From Crossaster papposus (taxonomy: Eukaryota > Echinodermata > Asteroidea > Velatida > Solasteridae): 64,000 nt of DNA. Shown piece after piece: positions 22,724 through 33,832 of the stretch. The position numbers and the translations under genes were made by a program. The notes below the pieces were generated by a model, which did no database searches, had not been told where the DNA came from, and saw only the letters and a list, made by a program, of their open reading frames with translations. The stretch's first letter is position 1. Each line of letters opens with the position of its first letter. The DNA lies in the NCBI GenBank assembly GCA_037893245.1, contig JBAIAA010000661.1, positions 43,501 through 107,500 of the forward strand, in the 5' to 3' direction.

Positions 22724-23752
22724 ACGGAGTTAGGGTTAAAGTTAGAAATACCTTCTTATTCCTCCATGAGTCAATCAAGCAGCAGAATCTGTGGGTTTGT
22801 TATTCATAAAATGCAACTTACTCGTAGACATTCTGGTGTCCTCTCTTCCCCTCGCCGAATTCGACCTCATATTTACTCCTCACTTTAATTAACTTAATGG
22901 TAAGTTCATCCGTCCCAGTTAATACAAAATTGGAGTTTTGAAACAAAATGTAAAGGGACGTATTACAAAATGTACTGGCCTAGTGCATGTTTTCTCGTAA
23001 AGTAGGCCTAGTGCAGTAGTGACAGTGATAATGATAACAACATTAAACCTGTGTAGCTGTACCCCAATGTATCGTTATTATTAATTATAACTTATAAGAC
23101 TGCCTGCAGACTGAGTGAGAATTCCAGTACCCCTCGTCGTGGATGACAACGAAATATGTAACCTATCGCCTTTCTGTTAATTCTTTACTTTACTGACATT
23201 TAGGCCTAGTGATTTTATTCCAAAATTAAATAATTAAATAACTTACACTGAAATCCTTTCTTTTTCTGGGTCGAATTTGTGGACGGCTCCATATTCGTAA
23301 CGCGAAGTGCGTGGTTCATACAACTTCAAGCAGACGATAAGTTTCTACAATTTTTTTGTGACTTGTATCACGTGACTTGATTACACCACGTGACATTACC
23401 TCATGAAGCCTACACGAAGTCACCTCCTCGGCAGGCTTCGCTTGGCTTCATAATTTAGCCCAAAACGGAGCCTCTTGATGAAGCCGAAGCCAAAGCCTCC
23501 ATTTTGTATGGGCTTCAAAATGGCGGAATGGAGACGAAGCCGAAGACGAAGCCAAAACCGGGGGTTTGGAAAACAGCCCATAAGCCGTGTTCGCCGTGGG
23601 TAACTTTACCATGACGCCGGGTAACATTCCGATGGGTTAATCTTCCCACCGTCCGCACTTGGATTTAATTGACGCAGGTAGAATTGCCAAGACCATGGGT
23701 AAACTAACTGAGCTGGCTCCAAACCAATAAAGAGGGCGCCCTGCGTGACCTA
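22724..23752. other. Non-coding stretch after the satellite
   Basis: No recognisable gene. The part near 23405-23560 is low-complexity, built from GAAGCC/GGCTTC words in both orientations (...GACGAAGCCGAAG...), and could fold on itself. Confidence 0.5.
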
Positions 23753-24335
23753 ATGCTGCGTTCCAATCGCGTCGTATTTATCGTGTTCACCGTGAATTTA
23801 TCTATATTCACGAGTAGGTTGCATTCCAAACGCTACTCACCAAGACGCACGCGCACAGTCGAGTTTAGTTGTGCGGTAAGGACATTCTCGTGTGAGAACT
23901 TGTACGTGAACCAACACGCATGCGCGAGTATTTCATTCGTTATGAAGTCGTGAACATGTAGAAAAGAAATCCACCTCGAGTTCACCACTGGTGAACACGA
24001 GTTACCAGGGGCCAATTTCATAGAGCTGCTAAGCACAAAAATTTGCTTAGCATGACAATTTGTCCTTGGCAAAAACAAGGTTACAGACCAAATTTTCACC
24101 TGATCTTTATTGTTCTGGATTGATAATCAGCTGTGTTTTTGCTTAGCATGAAAAACACATATAATTTTGGCTGGTAACCTGTTTTTAATGAGCAAGACTT
24201 TTTTGTGCTAAGCAATTTTGTTTGCTTAGCAGCTCTATGAAATTGGCCCCAGGCGATTAGAACGCCATTATACGACTCGTGAACTCGTGAACACGATGAA
24301 CACGATATAAACACGACGCGATTGGAACGCAGCAT
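23753..24335. mobile_element. MITE with long terminal inverted repeats (outer)
   Basis: The left end ATGCTGCGTTCCAATCGCG matches the reverse complement of the right end near 24317-24335 over about 23 perfect bases, and imperfectly for about 40 more (TCGTGTTCA...CACGAG). The 583-bp element lacks coding capacity and is itself interrupted by a second inverted-repeat element at 24008-24250. The target duplication cannot be resolved (AT or TA). Confidence 0.75.
24008..24250. mobile_element. Nested MITE (inner)
   Basis: A 243-bp palindromic element with ends GGGGCCAATTTCATAGAGCT and the matching AGCTCTATGAAATTGGCCCC; inner words GCTTAGCA/TGCTAAGC also pair. A CAG on both sides of the GGGCC core may be a short target duplication. 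It sits inside the outer MITE, so it inserted later. Confidence 0.8.
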
Positions 24336-25640
24336 ATGACCGCGACTTGACGACCAGATTGTCTGTTCCCGACGCTAGCTCTCAACATTATTTTCATTCG
24401 ACCGGGTGATGGAAGATTTAACCGAGACGTCGCGTCCGCACTGGATTTTCTGGCTCGGTTAAACCGACCTGGTCAATCTTCCTGGGCACCTTTGGCTCGG
24501 TTAAACTACCCACGCAACCTGTCAGAAAAGTTACCCAGGCTGTTCGCACTAGACTTGAAATGGGTAAGTTACCCATTGGCTCGGTTAGTTTGCCCAAACT
24601 AAGTCCAGTGCGAACAGAGCTATAGACAAATTAATTTGAACAAAGTTAGCCAACAAATTTGGTGCAAATTTAATAATCGAATTTAATAACCTCAACATTC
24701 AACTTGTAAAATTATGTAATAATATTAATAATAATACTATTATTAAGATGAGTCATTAGTAACCAAAGTTAATCAACAGCAAGAACTAAAAAAATAATAA
24801 CAATGAGGTCGCTACTGTTGTCAGTGTATAACTATAAGCAAATAGAATTAAAGCAATTTGAAATTCTACAAATAAATGAAGCTATTCCGGCCATTGGTTA
24901 CAATAATTGCTAGACTCCCTGCAGACTCGTAAAACGTCCCGGTCAGTTTTTTAACCATTTATCCGGGTCAACCAGATTTGATAAAATTTCCGGGTCAGTC
25001 TGATCATTTTTGTGGTCAGATTTCCTGGCCAAAACTGACGTCATGACTGCTCGTCATTGGATAGGAATAATAATGTACTTTCAAATGTTTTCTATTGCGT
25101 CGCCATTTTGTTTCACTAGGGCATGGTGTGATTTTGCATTGACAGCGAACACGGCCAGTAACAGAATGTGATTTTAACAAAAGTTTTCAAATTCACATCC
25201 GAATGCTTTAAATTCACATCCTCTTCTAAATTCAAATCCTAGATTAAGTCGTTAAAGTCCAAATTCACATCCATTTTAATGACCTTATCCAATAGGTGAA
25301 TTTGGAAGAGCATGTCCGCTTAGAATGCAAAATCATATGCCCATTCCTAGTGTTTGTACCTGGTTATGTACGGAAGCGACGATGGAAAGTTCCATATTTT
25401 ATAACAAAAACTTGTTGAATATGGGTGATTACACGGATGTGTTTCAAGGTTATGCCAACTGCATTTCTCATGCGACATTGGTGATATCGGGGTTAAGGAT
25501 TAAGTGTAAACATTCAACGAGGATAACGTCGTTTAAGTTACTCGTTATTTTACACTAAATAAAGTATCTTGACTCAAGTAAATATGCCAAACTGCCACCC
25601 AACCTCTTGGAAAGTTCTATATAGACATTTAAGGGTGGGA
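24336..25640. other. Non-coding stretch with short repeated words
   Basis: Contains reiterated GGCTCGGTTA and CGCACT words (24380-24620) that partly pair with 23580-23730, suggesting a larger, decayed fold-back element around the nested MITEs. AAATTCACATCC-like words recur near 25190, 25211, 25230 and 25260. No gene is seen. Confidence 0.4.
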
Positions 25641-25645
25641 CTGAA

Positions 25646-25943
25646 CCACTGACCTCTACACCTGGACGGACCTTTGTCCATATTCTGCTGTGCTAACACT
25701 TGAAGTCGGCGCGAACTGGAAGTGCAACATGGCGGACCCGAGACGTCACTGCTGTGAGCCAATGAAATGTCCAGGTGTGGAGGTCAGCGAATTTATTCTG
25801 TACATTTTGTATTTATAAACATTACGTAATACGTATCGTACCAACACCTGGACATTTCATTGGCTCACAGAGTCACGTCGTGGGTCTGCCATGTTGCACT
25901 TCTCCGCATGCCGACCTGTCCATGTATATATAGAGGTCAGTGG
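25646..25943. repeat. Fold-back element
   Basis: Long inverted arms: GCCAATGAAATGTCCAGGTG (about 25759-25778) pairs with the complementary segment near 25846-25865. Flanking parts (AAGTGCAACATGGC with GCCATGTTGCACTT, CCACTGACCTCT with AGAGGTCAGTGG) extend the pairing across about 300 bp. It probably derives from a MITE. No coding capacity. Confidence 0.75.
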
Positions 25944-25949
25944 ACTGAA

Positions 25950-26860
25950 CACGCAATGTACATGGGGACACAGAAGAATAAAAACAAGGTCAACTCGATA
26001 TTGGGTTCGCAACATAATCACCTAAATTTATTTTTCACTAAATTAACAAATTCCCAAACATTTTTGGTAAAATGACAAACGAATGATTAAACGGAGTTCT
26101 ACTCAAACAAAACAATTGTCAAGTATTTACCAGATGTATAGTTTCACAGTTATAAAATGACTGTCACAATTAGAAAGAGGTTTAGCTGTACATCAATTAT
26201 TTTTGACTAAAATTCAGTATCCAGAAAATGCACGTGATATTATGTAATTATGTAATAATATACAATTGATAAAATGGCTTACAATGTATCGCTTATTTTA
26301 TTATACAAAAATTACACGTTCCAATTGAGGTTGATCACTTGAGGTTAATCAATACATAAATTCTAACAATTCAAATATTTCAATTTCAAACCTTTATTCA
26401 TTAATTATTCTTCACATTTTTAAGTCCGATTAATATTACCGCAGTAATATATTAACCTTAACTTCCATTTATAACAATCCACAATTTCAAATTACCAAAT
26501 AAACTGTGAAGTTTCAAACTTTCACTTCGCAAACGTCAATTGTGCAATCTTCCTTCAATCTCAAAATAATTCACAATTTGTTGATCAGACTCACTTATTC
26601 ATCATTGAATCTTCATCAAAAGTCAAAAGTTATACTCCCAAGTTAATTTAATATCAACTTTGTCTTCTGTTTAGGTTGAAACCTTTCCATTTCGATATTA
26701 ATCACACTTCATTTTTTAAACAACGCTTTGTTCTGGTTGTTTGTTCAAACACTTTAGTCACGACCAAATGCAAAAATTGAGAGTTGGCTATTGAAGCTAA
26801 TGTTATACACACTTTGGATCAAGTATTGACAAGGTCGAGAGAATATTGCAGCTATGCATT
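25950..26860. other. AT-rich non-coding stretch
   Basis: Very AT-rich with many AATTT/AAATT words. No gene or repeat structure that I can support. Confidence 0.4.
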
Positions 26861-26869
26861 GTCTAGGGT

Positions 26870-27505
26870 GATGGACACCAATACTGCAGAGAAACAAGGC
26901 GAATTACAGATGCAGGCAGAATAGTACATGTACATTCGTTTTGTTGCCAGAGAAGCAACGCCCCGAGCAATGTCGACGAGAGAAGTCGAAGAGGTCACGA
27001 AGATCGATGAAGAACTTAGTGCTGGGCAAAAGTGTCACAAAAAAGATAAGTGAGATAACTACAGTTATTTTTGTGCAGTAAGAAATAGGCCAAATTTTAT
27101 TAGGTATCTAGTGGTTAGGGAAACCAGAATTGTCATTCCAAAGAAATTGAGAACGAGATGTGTGAAATTGGCTTACCAGGGACATCTGGCAGTAGTTTGT
27201 ACAAAACAGACACTGGGAACAAAGGTATGGTAGCCTCAGATGGAAAAAGATGTTGAGAAATATATCAGATCGTGTCATGGATGTCAAGTTAATGGAGTGA
27301 TGCCTAATCCCGAACCACGGAAACCTACATGAATGCCAACCGCAGCATGGCGAGATTTGGCTATTGATTTGATGAGACCACTACCGTCAAAGCATTATGT
27401 TTGTTGGTAGTTGACTACTATAGTCGTTTTTATAAAGTGGAAATTATGAAATCATGAAAGCTACTTCAAGTGAGAATATCATTGAGGCTTTGGAGAATAA
27501 ATCAC
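26870..27505 (+). pseudogene. Ty3/gypsy pol fragment (integrase N-terminus and core)
   Basis: The translation reads YIRFVARE...REVEEVTKIDEEL, then TRIVIPKKLR, then the zinc-binding region (GHLAVVCTKQ...KVW...DVEKYIRSCHGCQ), then AWRDLAIDLMRPLPSKHYV and KVEIMKS. This is the spacer, HHCC domain and start of the integrase core of Ty3/gypsy elements. Stops replace residues at several points (for example KVW-stop-PQMEKD and KPT-stop-MP), and the DYYSR stretch is frameshifted. It ends abruptly where a piggyBac-like fragment begins. No LTRs are seen nearby. An inactive relic. Confidence 0.8.
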
Positions 27506-27519
27506 AAGATCTAATCACA

Positions 27520-27692
27520 GGATCTAACACCAGCTGGACGTCCGTCTAAACCGGACTGCACTGTCTGTTCAAATCGAGCCATCAAGCGTCATCAAACGGA
27601 ATACGTTTGCATTGAATGCAAGAAACTCATGTGACCTGCGCCCTGCTTCAGGAGATACCTCACTTTGGTCGACTACAAGGCCGACTGTGACC
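27520..27692 (+). pseudogene. piggyBac-type transposase C-terminal Cys-rich fragment
   Basis: LTPAGRPSKPDCTVCSNRAIKRHQ... YVCIECKKLM-stop-PAPCFRRY has the spacing of the C-terminal cross-brace zinc region of piggyBac transposases (C-x2-C, then C-x2-C, then PCF-x-x-Y). A TGA occupies the position of an expected Cys. It directly abuts the gypsy fragment, so it is either a deletion junction or an insertion remnant. No DDD catalytic domain is present. Confidence 0.65.
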
Positions 27693-27699
27693 CTGGTAC

Positions 27700-28871
27700 C
27701 ATAAATAACTGTACATCACAAGAACTGTAGATGGATTAGACAATATACACTGGTTGACTGATGACCAAATCAGTTTTTGTTTTCACTGAACAAACTCAGG
27801 CAATGCAAAAAGTGTTTTTAAATACTATTGTTTATTTGTCATGAAACTCTGCAGCTACACATGTACCCATACATGTATTTGTTACATGTACATACATAGA
27901 CCATGCGCCCTTTGTTTACATCTATACTGCCCTCCATTGGAACCTTGCCTGGTGGTTTGCGCACGCATCGACTCGTGATTTGCACGTAAAGAAATCTGCC
28001 CCGCGACGTCACTTCTAAGTAAAATTTATGCAAAACACGGTGCCTGCGCACACCTCTGGGCAAAAACTCAATGTTTTGGTCCAATCGTGATGTCAAAGAT
28101 CACATCGTCTATAATTATTCAAAACATATTTGACATAATGTGGCATTGAAATACATGTACCAGCAACAAGAGAAAAGTGAACTCATGCTTACTTCTTGTT
28201 TGGCTATCCAAAATAACCAACGATATAAACCTTGAGTGAAAGTTTGTATATGATGATGCATATTTTAGTCCAATAATTATATGCAAACATTTTTAGATTT
28301 TATGTGGCCTCAAGCTTTCATATTGATTGAAAATTGTGCTTTGGTTTATTTCCAGATACGCAATGTGTTAGTACAAAGTAAATGTCTGTTGAAAAACTAT
28401 GCATGTGTGTGGCACACTTGCAAAACAAATGCTGTGCATCAATTTTGAACACAAATTTATAATTGTGATTTTACCTGTGTCATATTTCACTAATTGTATG
28501 ACTTGGATAAAAACCATACCCACCAATGGAGAGGAAATTGCATACTGAACAAATAGTTTATGTTGCATTTTCCTGTAAAACACATCCATCATAGAGTAAA
28601 AAGCTTCGGAACATATTAGTGTGCATTGCATAATGACTTGCACAGAAAATCCAGCGCCATGGGAATACGTGTGTATATGAATGGTAGCGTGCTAAGGGTT
28701 AACACAAACATTACATAACATTACATTACAGCGTTTGCTGGGAAGGGCCGAATTATATCTGGTTCACAAAGAGGTAAAAGCGAAGAGATAAAATTAATCA
28801 ATTAGGCCTAGATTTCTTATTTTGGTACTCTTTTGTTTTTAATCTCATTCTTTGTTTTTCAATTACAATTA
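27700..28871. other. Non-coding stretch
   Basis: Open frames on the minus strand are short and unrecognised. I see no repeat or gene that I can support. Confidence 0.4.
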
Positions 28872-29214
28872 CAGGCCCGTACGCAGGAAGGGGGGGGGGG
28901 GGGGGGGGGGGGGGGGTGCAAAGGGTGCATACGCACTCCCAAATTAATAAAAGGTCCACATTTTCCGGGGTAATTAATGGTATTTTGATGTAAAGATAAC
29001 TGTTCTGGCACACGTACGACAACATTTTGGTTCCATTTTTGGTCCCATCAGTACAAATTCGCCCCCAAATTACCAAAAGGTCCACATTTTCCGGGGTAAA
29101 TAAAAGGTATTTTGATGTAGAAATAACGGTACTGGCACATGAACAATTTGGTTCCCGTTTTGGTCCCATCAGTACAATTCGCACCCCCCATACAAAATCC
29201 TGCGTACGGGCCTG
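28872..29214. mobile_element. MITE with CAGGCCCGTACGCAGGA ends and poly-G tract
   Basis: Terminal inverted repeats CAGGCCCGTACGCAGGA are flanked by AATTA on both sides (28867-28871 and 29215-29219), a possible 5-bp target duplication. The interior has two tandem copies of a roughly 130-bp segment (GGTCCACATTTTCCGGGGTAA... GGTCCCATCAGTACAA) and a G-tract at about 28890-28916. No transposase. Confidence 0.75.
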
Positions 29215-29278
29215 AATTAGAGGATGAACTAAAACAAGGATCACAGAAATCTGAAAGTATTGTCATGAACTTGAGGCC

Positions 29279-29850
29279 ATGATAAGTAACCATAATGCGA
29301 TGTTAGTTGCAGATGCTAAAAACATCAGTAAACTCCAGAGAAATTTTACTTCAAAGTCAAATGAGTTGGACAAGATCAATGAAAATGTACAAGATGGTTT
29401 CGAGGAAGGGAAAGTAACCGGTGTGGTGTTTGCTGACCTCTCAGCTGCATTTGACACAGTTAACCACATATGTCTTCTCCACAAGATCCTGGAACTCACA
29501 AAGGACATCCGTCTTTAATACAGAACTGGTTGAAAGCATGCTAGAGAACAGACACTTCTACGTTGAGCTTGGGAATAAGAAGAGCAGATGGAGGAAACTC
29601 AAGAATGGACTACCACAGGGCAGTGTGCTTGCACCTCTACTCTTAAACATTTACACCAATGATCAGCCAAGAAGTGAAGGTACACAACGCTTCATCTATG
29701 CAGATGGCCTTGGTGTAACTGCTCAAGATAGTGACTTTAGTACTGTTGAAGAAAGACTCTCGCATGCGCTCGACGAATTGTCACCTTACTACAAAGAGAA
29801 CCACCTCCGTGCAAATCCATCAAAAACACAGATGTGTGCCTTCCATCTGC
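29279..29850 (+). pseudogene. Non-LTR retrotransposon reverse transcriptase fragment
   Basis: It reads KVTGVVFADLSAAFDTVNH (RT motif A, with its catalytic Asp), then after a frameshift near 29515 LPQGSVLAPLLLNIYTND, then FIYADGLGVTAQD and NPSKTQMCAFHLR. The YxDD box has become YADG, removing one catalytic Asp. This is the palm of a LINE-type RT. It is truncated at both ends and passes straight into the Tnp2-like sequence. Confidence 0.85.
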
Positions 29851-29869
29851 GTACTGATCAATGTCAGTC

Positions 29870-31029
29870 TTCAGCCAATAGTGCATCCGTTTTAGCATCA
29901 TACTCTGGTGTTGAAAATACTTCAGAAGATACAACAAGTGATACTTCAAGTTGTATTCTTATACTGCGTCAGACATGTCAGATCTTGACTCTGAGACAGA
30001 AGTACAAGCAGAAGAAACTTTGACATCCAATGCAAAACAACTGTATTTCAAGTTGGCAAACTGGGCAACAGAGTGTAATATCGCACATGAGCATGTTCGT
30101 AAACTTTTGAAAATATTACAAGGTCCTTTCCTAGAATTACCAACGGACCCCAGAACACTACTGGGCACACCGAAGCACTGGAAAGTTTAGGAAATTGCTG
30201 GTGGTCTGTATTACCACTTTGGTGTTGAGAACGGAATTTCAAGTGTTATGCACTCAGTTGATAAACAAATTCCAAGAATAGTGAATGTGCAGATCAACAT
30301 TGATGGCCTTTCTCTCTTCAAAAGCTCAAAACTACAATTTTGGCCAATTTTAGGTTGAATTGTAGAGTATGAAGAATGTCCCCCTTCACTATTGGGCTGT
30401 TCAGTGGCCAGGGAAAGCCTGACAATATCAAGGAATTTCTCTTTGACTTTGTGGAAGAAATGAAAGATATTAAAGAAAATGGCGTGCATGTTGAAAGCGC
30501 TGAATATAATGTTGAGGTACAGCTGTCTTGTTTCATTTGTAATGCACCTGCAAGGGCATTTGTAAAACAAGTTAAAAGCCACAATGCTTATTATGGATGT
30601 GAACGCTGTGTGCAATGGGGCTCTTGGAACGATAAAGTTACATTTCCTCCGACTGACTCATGCCTACGCACTGATGAAAGCTGCAGTCAAGTGTCGGAGC
30701 ATCATAGTGGAACAGATCTTTCTCTTTGTGTGAGTTATCTGTTGGCATGGTCACTCAGTTTGTCCTTGATTCTATACATTTGGTTTACCTGGGGGTTACC
30801 AGGAGACTTGTATGGCTTTGGATGAAAGGTCCAGTTGCGACTAATTGCCGGTGGTAAAAGTGTTGCTGCAATATCAAACATGTTGCTTTCATTTCACTCA
30901 AATATTCCTCGTGAATTTGCAAGGAAATGTCGATCTCTCAATGAAATAGACCGCTGGGAAGCCACCGAGTTCAGGCAGTTCCTCTTGTACAGTGCAATTG
31001 TTGCACTAAAAAAGCAATTTCCAAGATAA
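29870..31029 (+). pseudogene. Tnp2-like transposase, copy 1 (near full span)
   Basis: Across three frames the translation follows the order of a widespread animal Tnp2/CACTA-like transposase family. It has an acidic Ser-rich N-terminus; LYFKLANWATECNI...LLKILQ...LPTDPRTLLGTP; YYHFG...INIDGLSLFKSSKLQFWPILG; IGLFSGQGKPDNIKEFLFDFVEEM; the Cys-rich YYGCERC; then RTDES...EHH. Only after a two-base frame change come LSVGMVTQFVLDSIHLVYLGV and RSLNEIDRWEATEFRQFLLY. Stops follow HWKV and WPILG. Family assignment rests on recalled motif order; the exact superfamily is less sure than the transposon origin. Confidence 0.7.
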
Positions 31030-31226
31030 TCGTTACAGGCATTTTTTGCTTCTCTTTGTTAGTATCTTCTGCCTATCTAATACACTGTACATATATACTG
31101 TGTATCGCATTGCGATTTGCTAATGAACTTCTGCATATGTTTGTTGACCAATTTGGAGATATCTATTGTAAAAACATGCTTGTTTACAATGTTCATTCCG
31201 GTGAACACTGACACGACGTCATCAAT

Positions 31227-31520
31227 ATGGGGCTGTTGAAATATTTTCAGGTTCCATATTCAAGACTTGAGGAAATCAAACTTGAGCTGCGCTCACTGAA
31301 ACGAACATCCAGGCGGTTGGAACCAAACAGCACCAACAAGCCTGTGGAACTTAGATTTGAAATGTTCCCACTCAAAACAATGGAAGACCTTCTCAAATTT
31401 GAGGAGCAGCTTCGAGATGAGGATTTCGTGTCATTGGAGGTGTATATGGTGAATCGGTTATCTCACGCACTGGAGCGATACAAGACAAATATGAACTACC
31501 CTTTTGACCCGAGTTACTAG
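31227..31520 (+). pseudogene. DUF4806-like gene, copy 1 (deleted form)
   Basis: A 97-residue frame: a basic helical N-terminus (RLEEIKLELRSLKRTSRR) suggesting a coiled coil, then FEMFPLKTMEDLLKFEEQLRDEDFV, the start of a DUF4806 domain. After DEDFV it diverges into SLEVYMVNRLSHAL..., which in copies 2 and 3 lies more than a kilobase downstream. The domain is thus cut short by a deletion, with CGTG at both breakpoints. DUF4806 proteins often accompany transposons in invertebrates; their biochemical role is unknown. Confidence 0.55.
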
Positions 31521-31812
31521 GATACGACCTGTTTTGTGTGCCTATAGCTAGGTAAGTGCGATCTAGCCTAACCGTGTTTGTTTAATCTGTTTTCTCGGCC
31601 CTCGAGCCATAACAGACAAATATTAACTACCCTTTTGACCCGAGCGCCTACAGATACAGGAGCAAGTTTATGGGTTATTTCTACATTCGAGAGCTACAAG
31701 GCAAATATGAACTACCCTTTTGACCCGAGTAGGTGAATTATGTCATGCTGTCGAGTCATTGTAGATTAATTATGTCATCGGTTATTTTTTACACTCGAGA
31801 GATACAAGGCAA
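31480..31812. repeat. Spaced direct repeats (ACCCTTTTGACCCGAG motif)
   Basis: A ~35-bp motif, ACAAGACAAATATGAACTAC followed by CCTTTTGACCCGAG, recurs at about 31483, 31613 and 31697. Each copy is preceded by CTCGAG-like or TTCGAGAG sequence. Its first half occurs a fourth time directly before the ATG of the next ORF (31803). The same arrangement returns at 47036, 47166, 47250 and 47361, with single copies at 35608 and 49190. Spacing is irregular (84-130 bp), so it is not a simple satellite. Confidence 0.8.
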
Positions 31813-31814
31813 AT

Positions 31815-32093
31815 ATGGACAAAAATCATGAAGACAAGCGACGTCTGTATAACAAGATTGTCCTATCGTTGTGGCGGCAGGGCCGTATATATGAAAGGCG
31901 GTTGCTATTATGGAATGTTCTTTGTAATGAAGAAACTTTACAGAAAAAGACGGCCATGATTGTGAGGAAACATAACTTCCAGGATGGAAAACAGAAGTCT
32001 ATATTTTTACATGCAGACGAAATACATCCTGCCCTCCAATCGCTAGACTTATCCATGCGCCTGAAGGAATATATTCAGTTTTGTAACCCCTAA
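31815..32093 (+). CDS. MEFFK/DKNHED family ORF, copy 1 (5'-truncated, frame reopened)
   Basis: 92 residues, MDKNHEDKRRLYNKIVLSLW..., ending in RLKEYIQFCNP. It lacks the ~34 N-terminal residues of the fuller copies because the spaced repeats lie directly upstream. It shares the family's 2-base deletion after VVRK/IVRK, but a TAA found in most copies reads AAA here (DGKQKS). A later 4-base deletion makes the net change six bases, so the C-terminal frame is regained. Unknown function; predicted helical and basic, with no recognised domain. Confidence 0.5.
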   Translation: MDKNHEDKRRLYNKIVLSLWRQGRIYERRLLLWNVLCNEETLQKKTAMIVRKHNFQDGKQKSIFLHADEIHPALQSLDLSMRLKEYIQFCNP

Positions 32094-32613
32094 TAGATAT
32101 ACACGAACGGTCCATTTTAGGCCCAACACTTTTTATCGGAAGAGATTAGAACTCGAGTGGCTGCACGAGCTAGTTTAAGTCAATGACTCACGCCCAGCTA
32201 CCCTACAGGTCCAAGCAAGTTTATCACACGTCTCTTTACTCAGTTCTGATTGGTCGATGAGGATTCTAGGTAAAATAATCAAATAATCAAAAATAATCAA
32301 ATAATCAAAAATAACTCGTCACCACATCACACAGTTTTGCACTAGACATCGAGCCAGAACAGTTTTACACTAGACATCGAGCCAAAACAGTTTTACACTA
32401 GACATCGAGCAAAAACAGTTTTACACTAGACATCGAGCCAGCTCCCGTGTGTTTTAAAATCACGAGTCTACTTTTAACCCAGAACTCAGCTACAGAATCG
32501 CTACTAAAAAAGGTAAGAAAATATAATTGTTTTGTTTACGTAAGTAGCTCAAAAGAATAATTGCTATGATATTAAAACTCTATCTATTATTTTATTTTAT
32601 TTGCTTTAGTATC

Positions 32614-33393
32614 ATGACGTTTCCAAGGCAAGTCCTCAAACTGACTTATATGAGGGAAGACGTCGATGAAGCCAATCGTCTCATCGACTCAAGCGGCAGT
32701 GGGTGGTGCAACAATTTCACCAATATCACCAACTCGTCGATGTGGCAAAAAGATTTATCATCGACGGTCGACATGAAGAAGCCTTGGAAGCCCTAAACAA
32801 CGAACCAAATGTAAATAATCCGCCACCACTCCCAACTTTAGAAGCCCAAGAAAATGATGAGGAAGTAGAAGAACAGCCCCAAATAAAGAAAAATACCCCG
32901 ACTCCCGAAGAAATGTATAACAAACTAAAAAGTACTTATAATATGCAACGACAGTTAAGTAATTGGGAGGATATTCTTTTACCAGGTAATGAACGACATT
33001 ACAATTTAAGGGATTTAGAACAATGCGTAAAAGAATGAGGTGAAAAGTATAAACGGGGGAAAACAGGGGTTTGTTTAGCGCGGCAAAGTTTGGGAACTGG
33101 TTAGAAATTTCATTTCAAACATTTCGGCGAGATAAAAAGGGTGAGGTATTTTTACCAAATTTTGATACATGGTTAGAACAAAATTGTGACATAAGAAAAC
33201 ATTGGGCTAAAATATTGAGGGAATTTTACAAACTGGTAAACGAATATCCCAAATTACTTAACTGCCGTCTACCCTTAACTTTTTTCAGAAAAATAAGAGA
33301 TTAATTAAGACGTATTTTAGTATGACCCCAGCATTAGGTAAAAGATGGAAACATTCTGCAGAGTGTATTTGTAATCACTGTGGACCTGTGTAA
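32614..33393 (+). pseudogene. MTFPRQ family gene, copy 1
   Basis: Corresponds to the 260-codon gene at 48142-48924. A one-base deletion near 32698 (GGCAGTGGG versus GGCGAGTGGG) shifts the frame after DSSG. The shared TGA codon is present, and one G fewer in the following G-run shifts the frame again before FSAAKFGNWLE. An ATG lies directly after a TTTGCTTTAG acceptor, with the matching donor AAAAAAGGTAAG near 32510. Inactive. Confidence 0.7.
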
Positions 33394-33406
33394 ACAAGTG
33401 TAATTT

Positions 33407-33541
33407 TAGACATGACATCATTTATAAAAAAGTCTATTTTAAGAAGGAGACTGGCAGTCTCCTTTTCTAAATATAGACGTGACATCATTTATAAAAAAGT
33501 CTATTTTGAGAAAGAGACTGACAGTCTCCTTTTCTAAATAT
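33407..33541. repeat. Tandem 67-bp repeat with hairpin
   Basis: Two copies of a unit starting TAGACATGACATCATTTATA, each carrying the palindrome GGAGACTGGCAGTCTCC (one copy slightly mutated). It lies just downstream of the MTFPRQ gene and is kept at the same place in the other two copies (about 44227-44362 and 48936-49072). The hairpin and following T-rich or AAAATA sequence resemble a structured 3' end; function unknown. Confidence 0.8.
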
Positions 33542-33832
33542 AAAAAACCTAAAGGGTACTGGCAGATTTTTAGAAGTTAATTTTAGTTATATAAAACTGT
33601 AATCAATGAAAATAAAATAAAATAGCACCCTCTGTTGATGGCGCTTTAAAAAAAATTTTTTTTTTAGAGTTTGTCATTCCTTGTTTTTTTTTGTTAACCC
33701 ATAGAGGGCGCTGTTTTTTAAGATTCTCGCAAGATAAATAAAACTAGTTTGTTTTGTGAGTTTTTTTTTTGTTAGACAAAATTGATTTTTTTAAGATTTG
33801 GTTTACATACGGCATATCCCTACTACTAAAGC

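Noticed and set aside
31480-31812. CRISPR-like spaced direct repeats.
   Set aside because: Only three or four imperfect repeats with irregular spacing in an animal genome; no cas genes, and the spacers are themselves repeated elsewhere.
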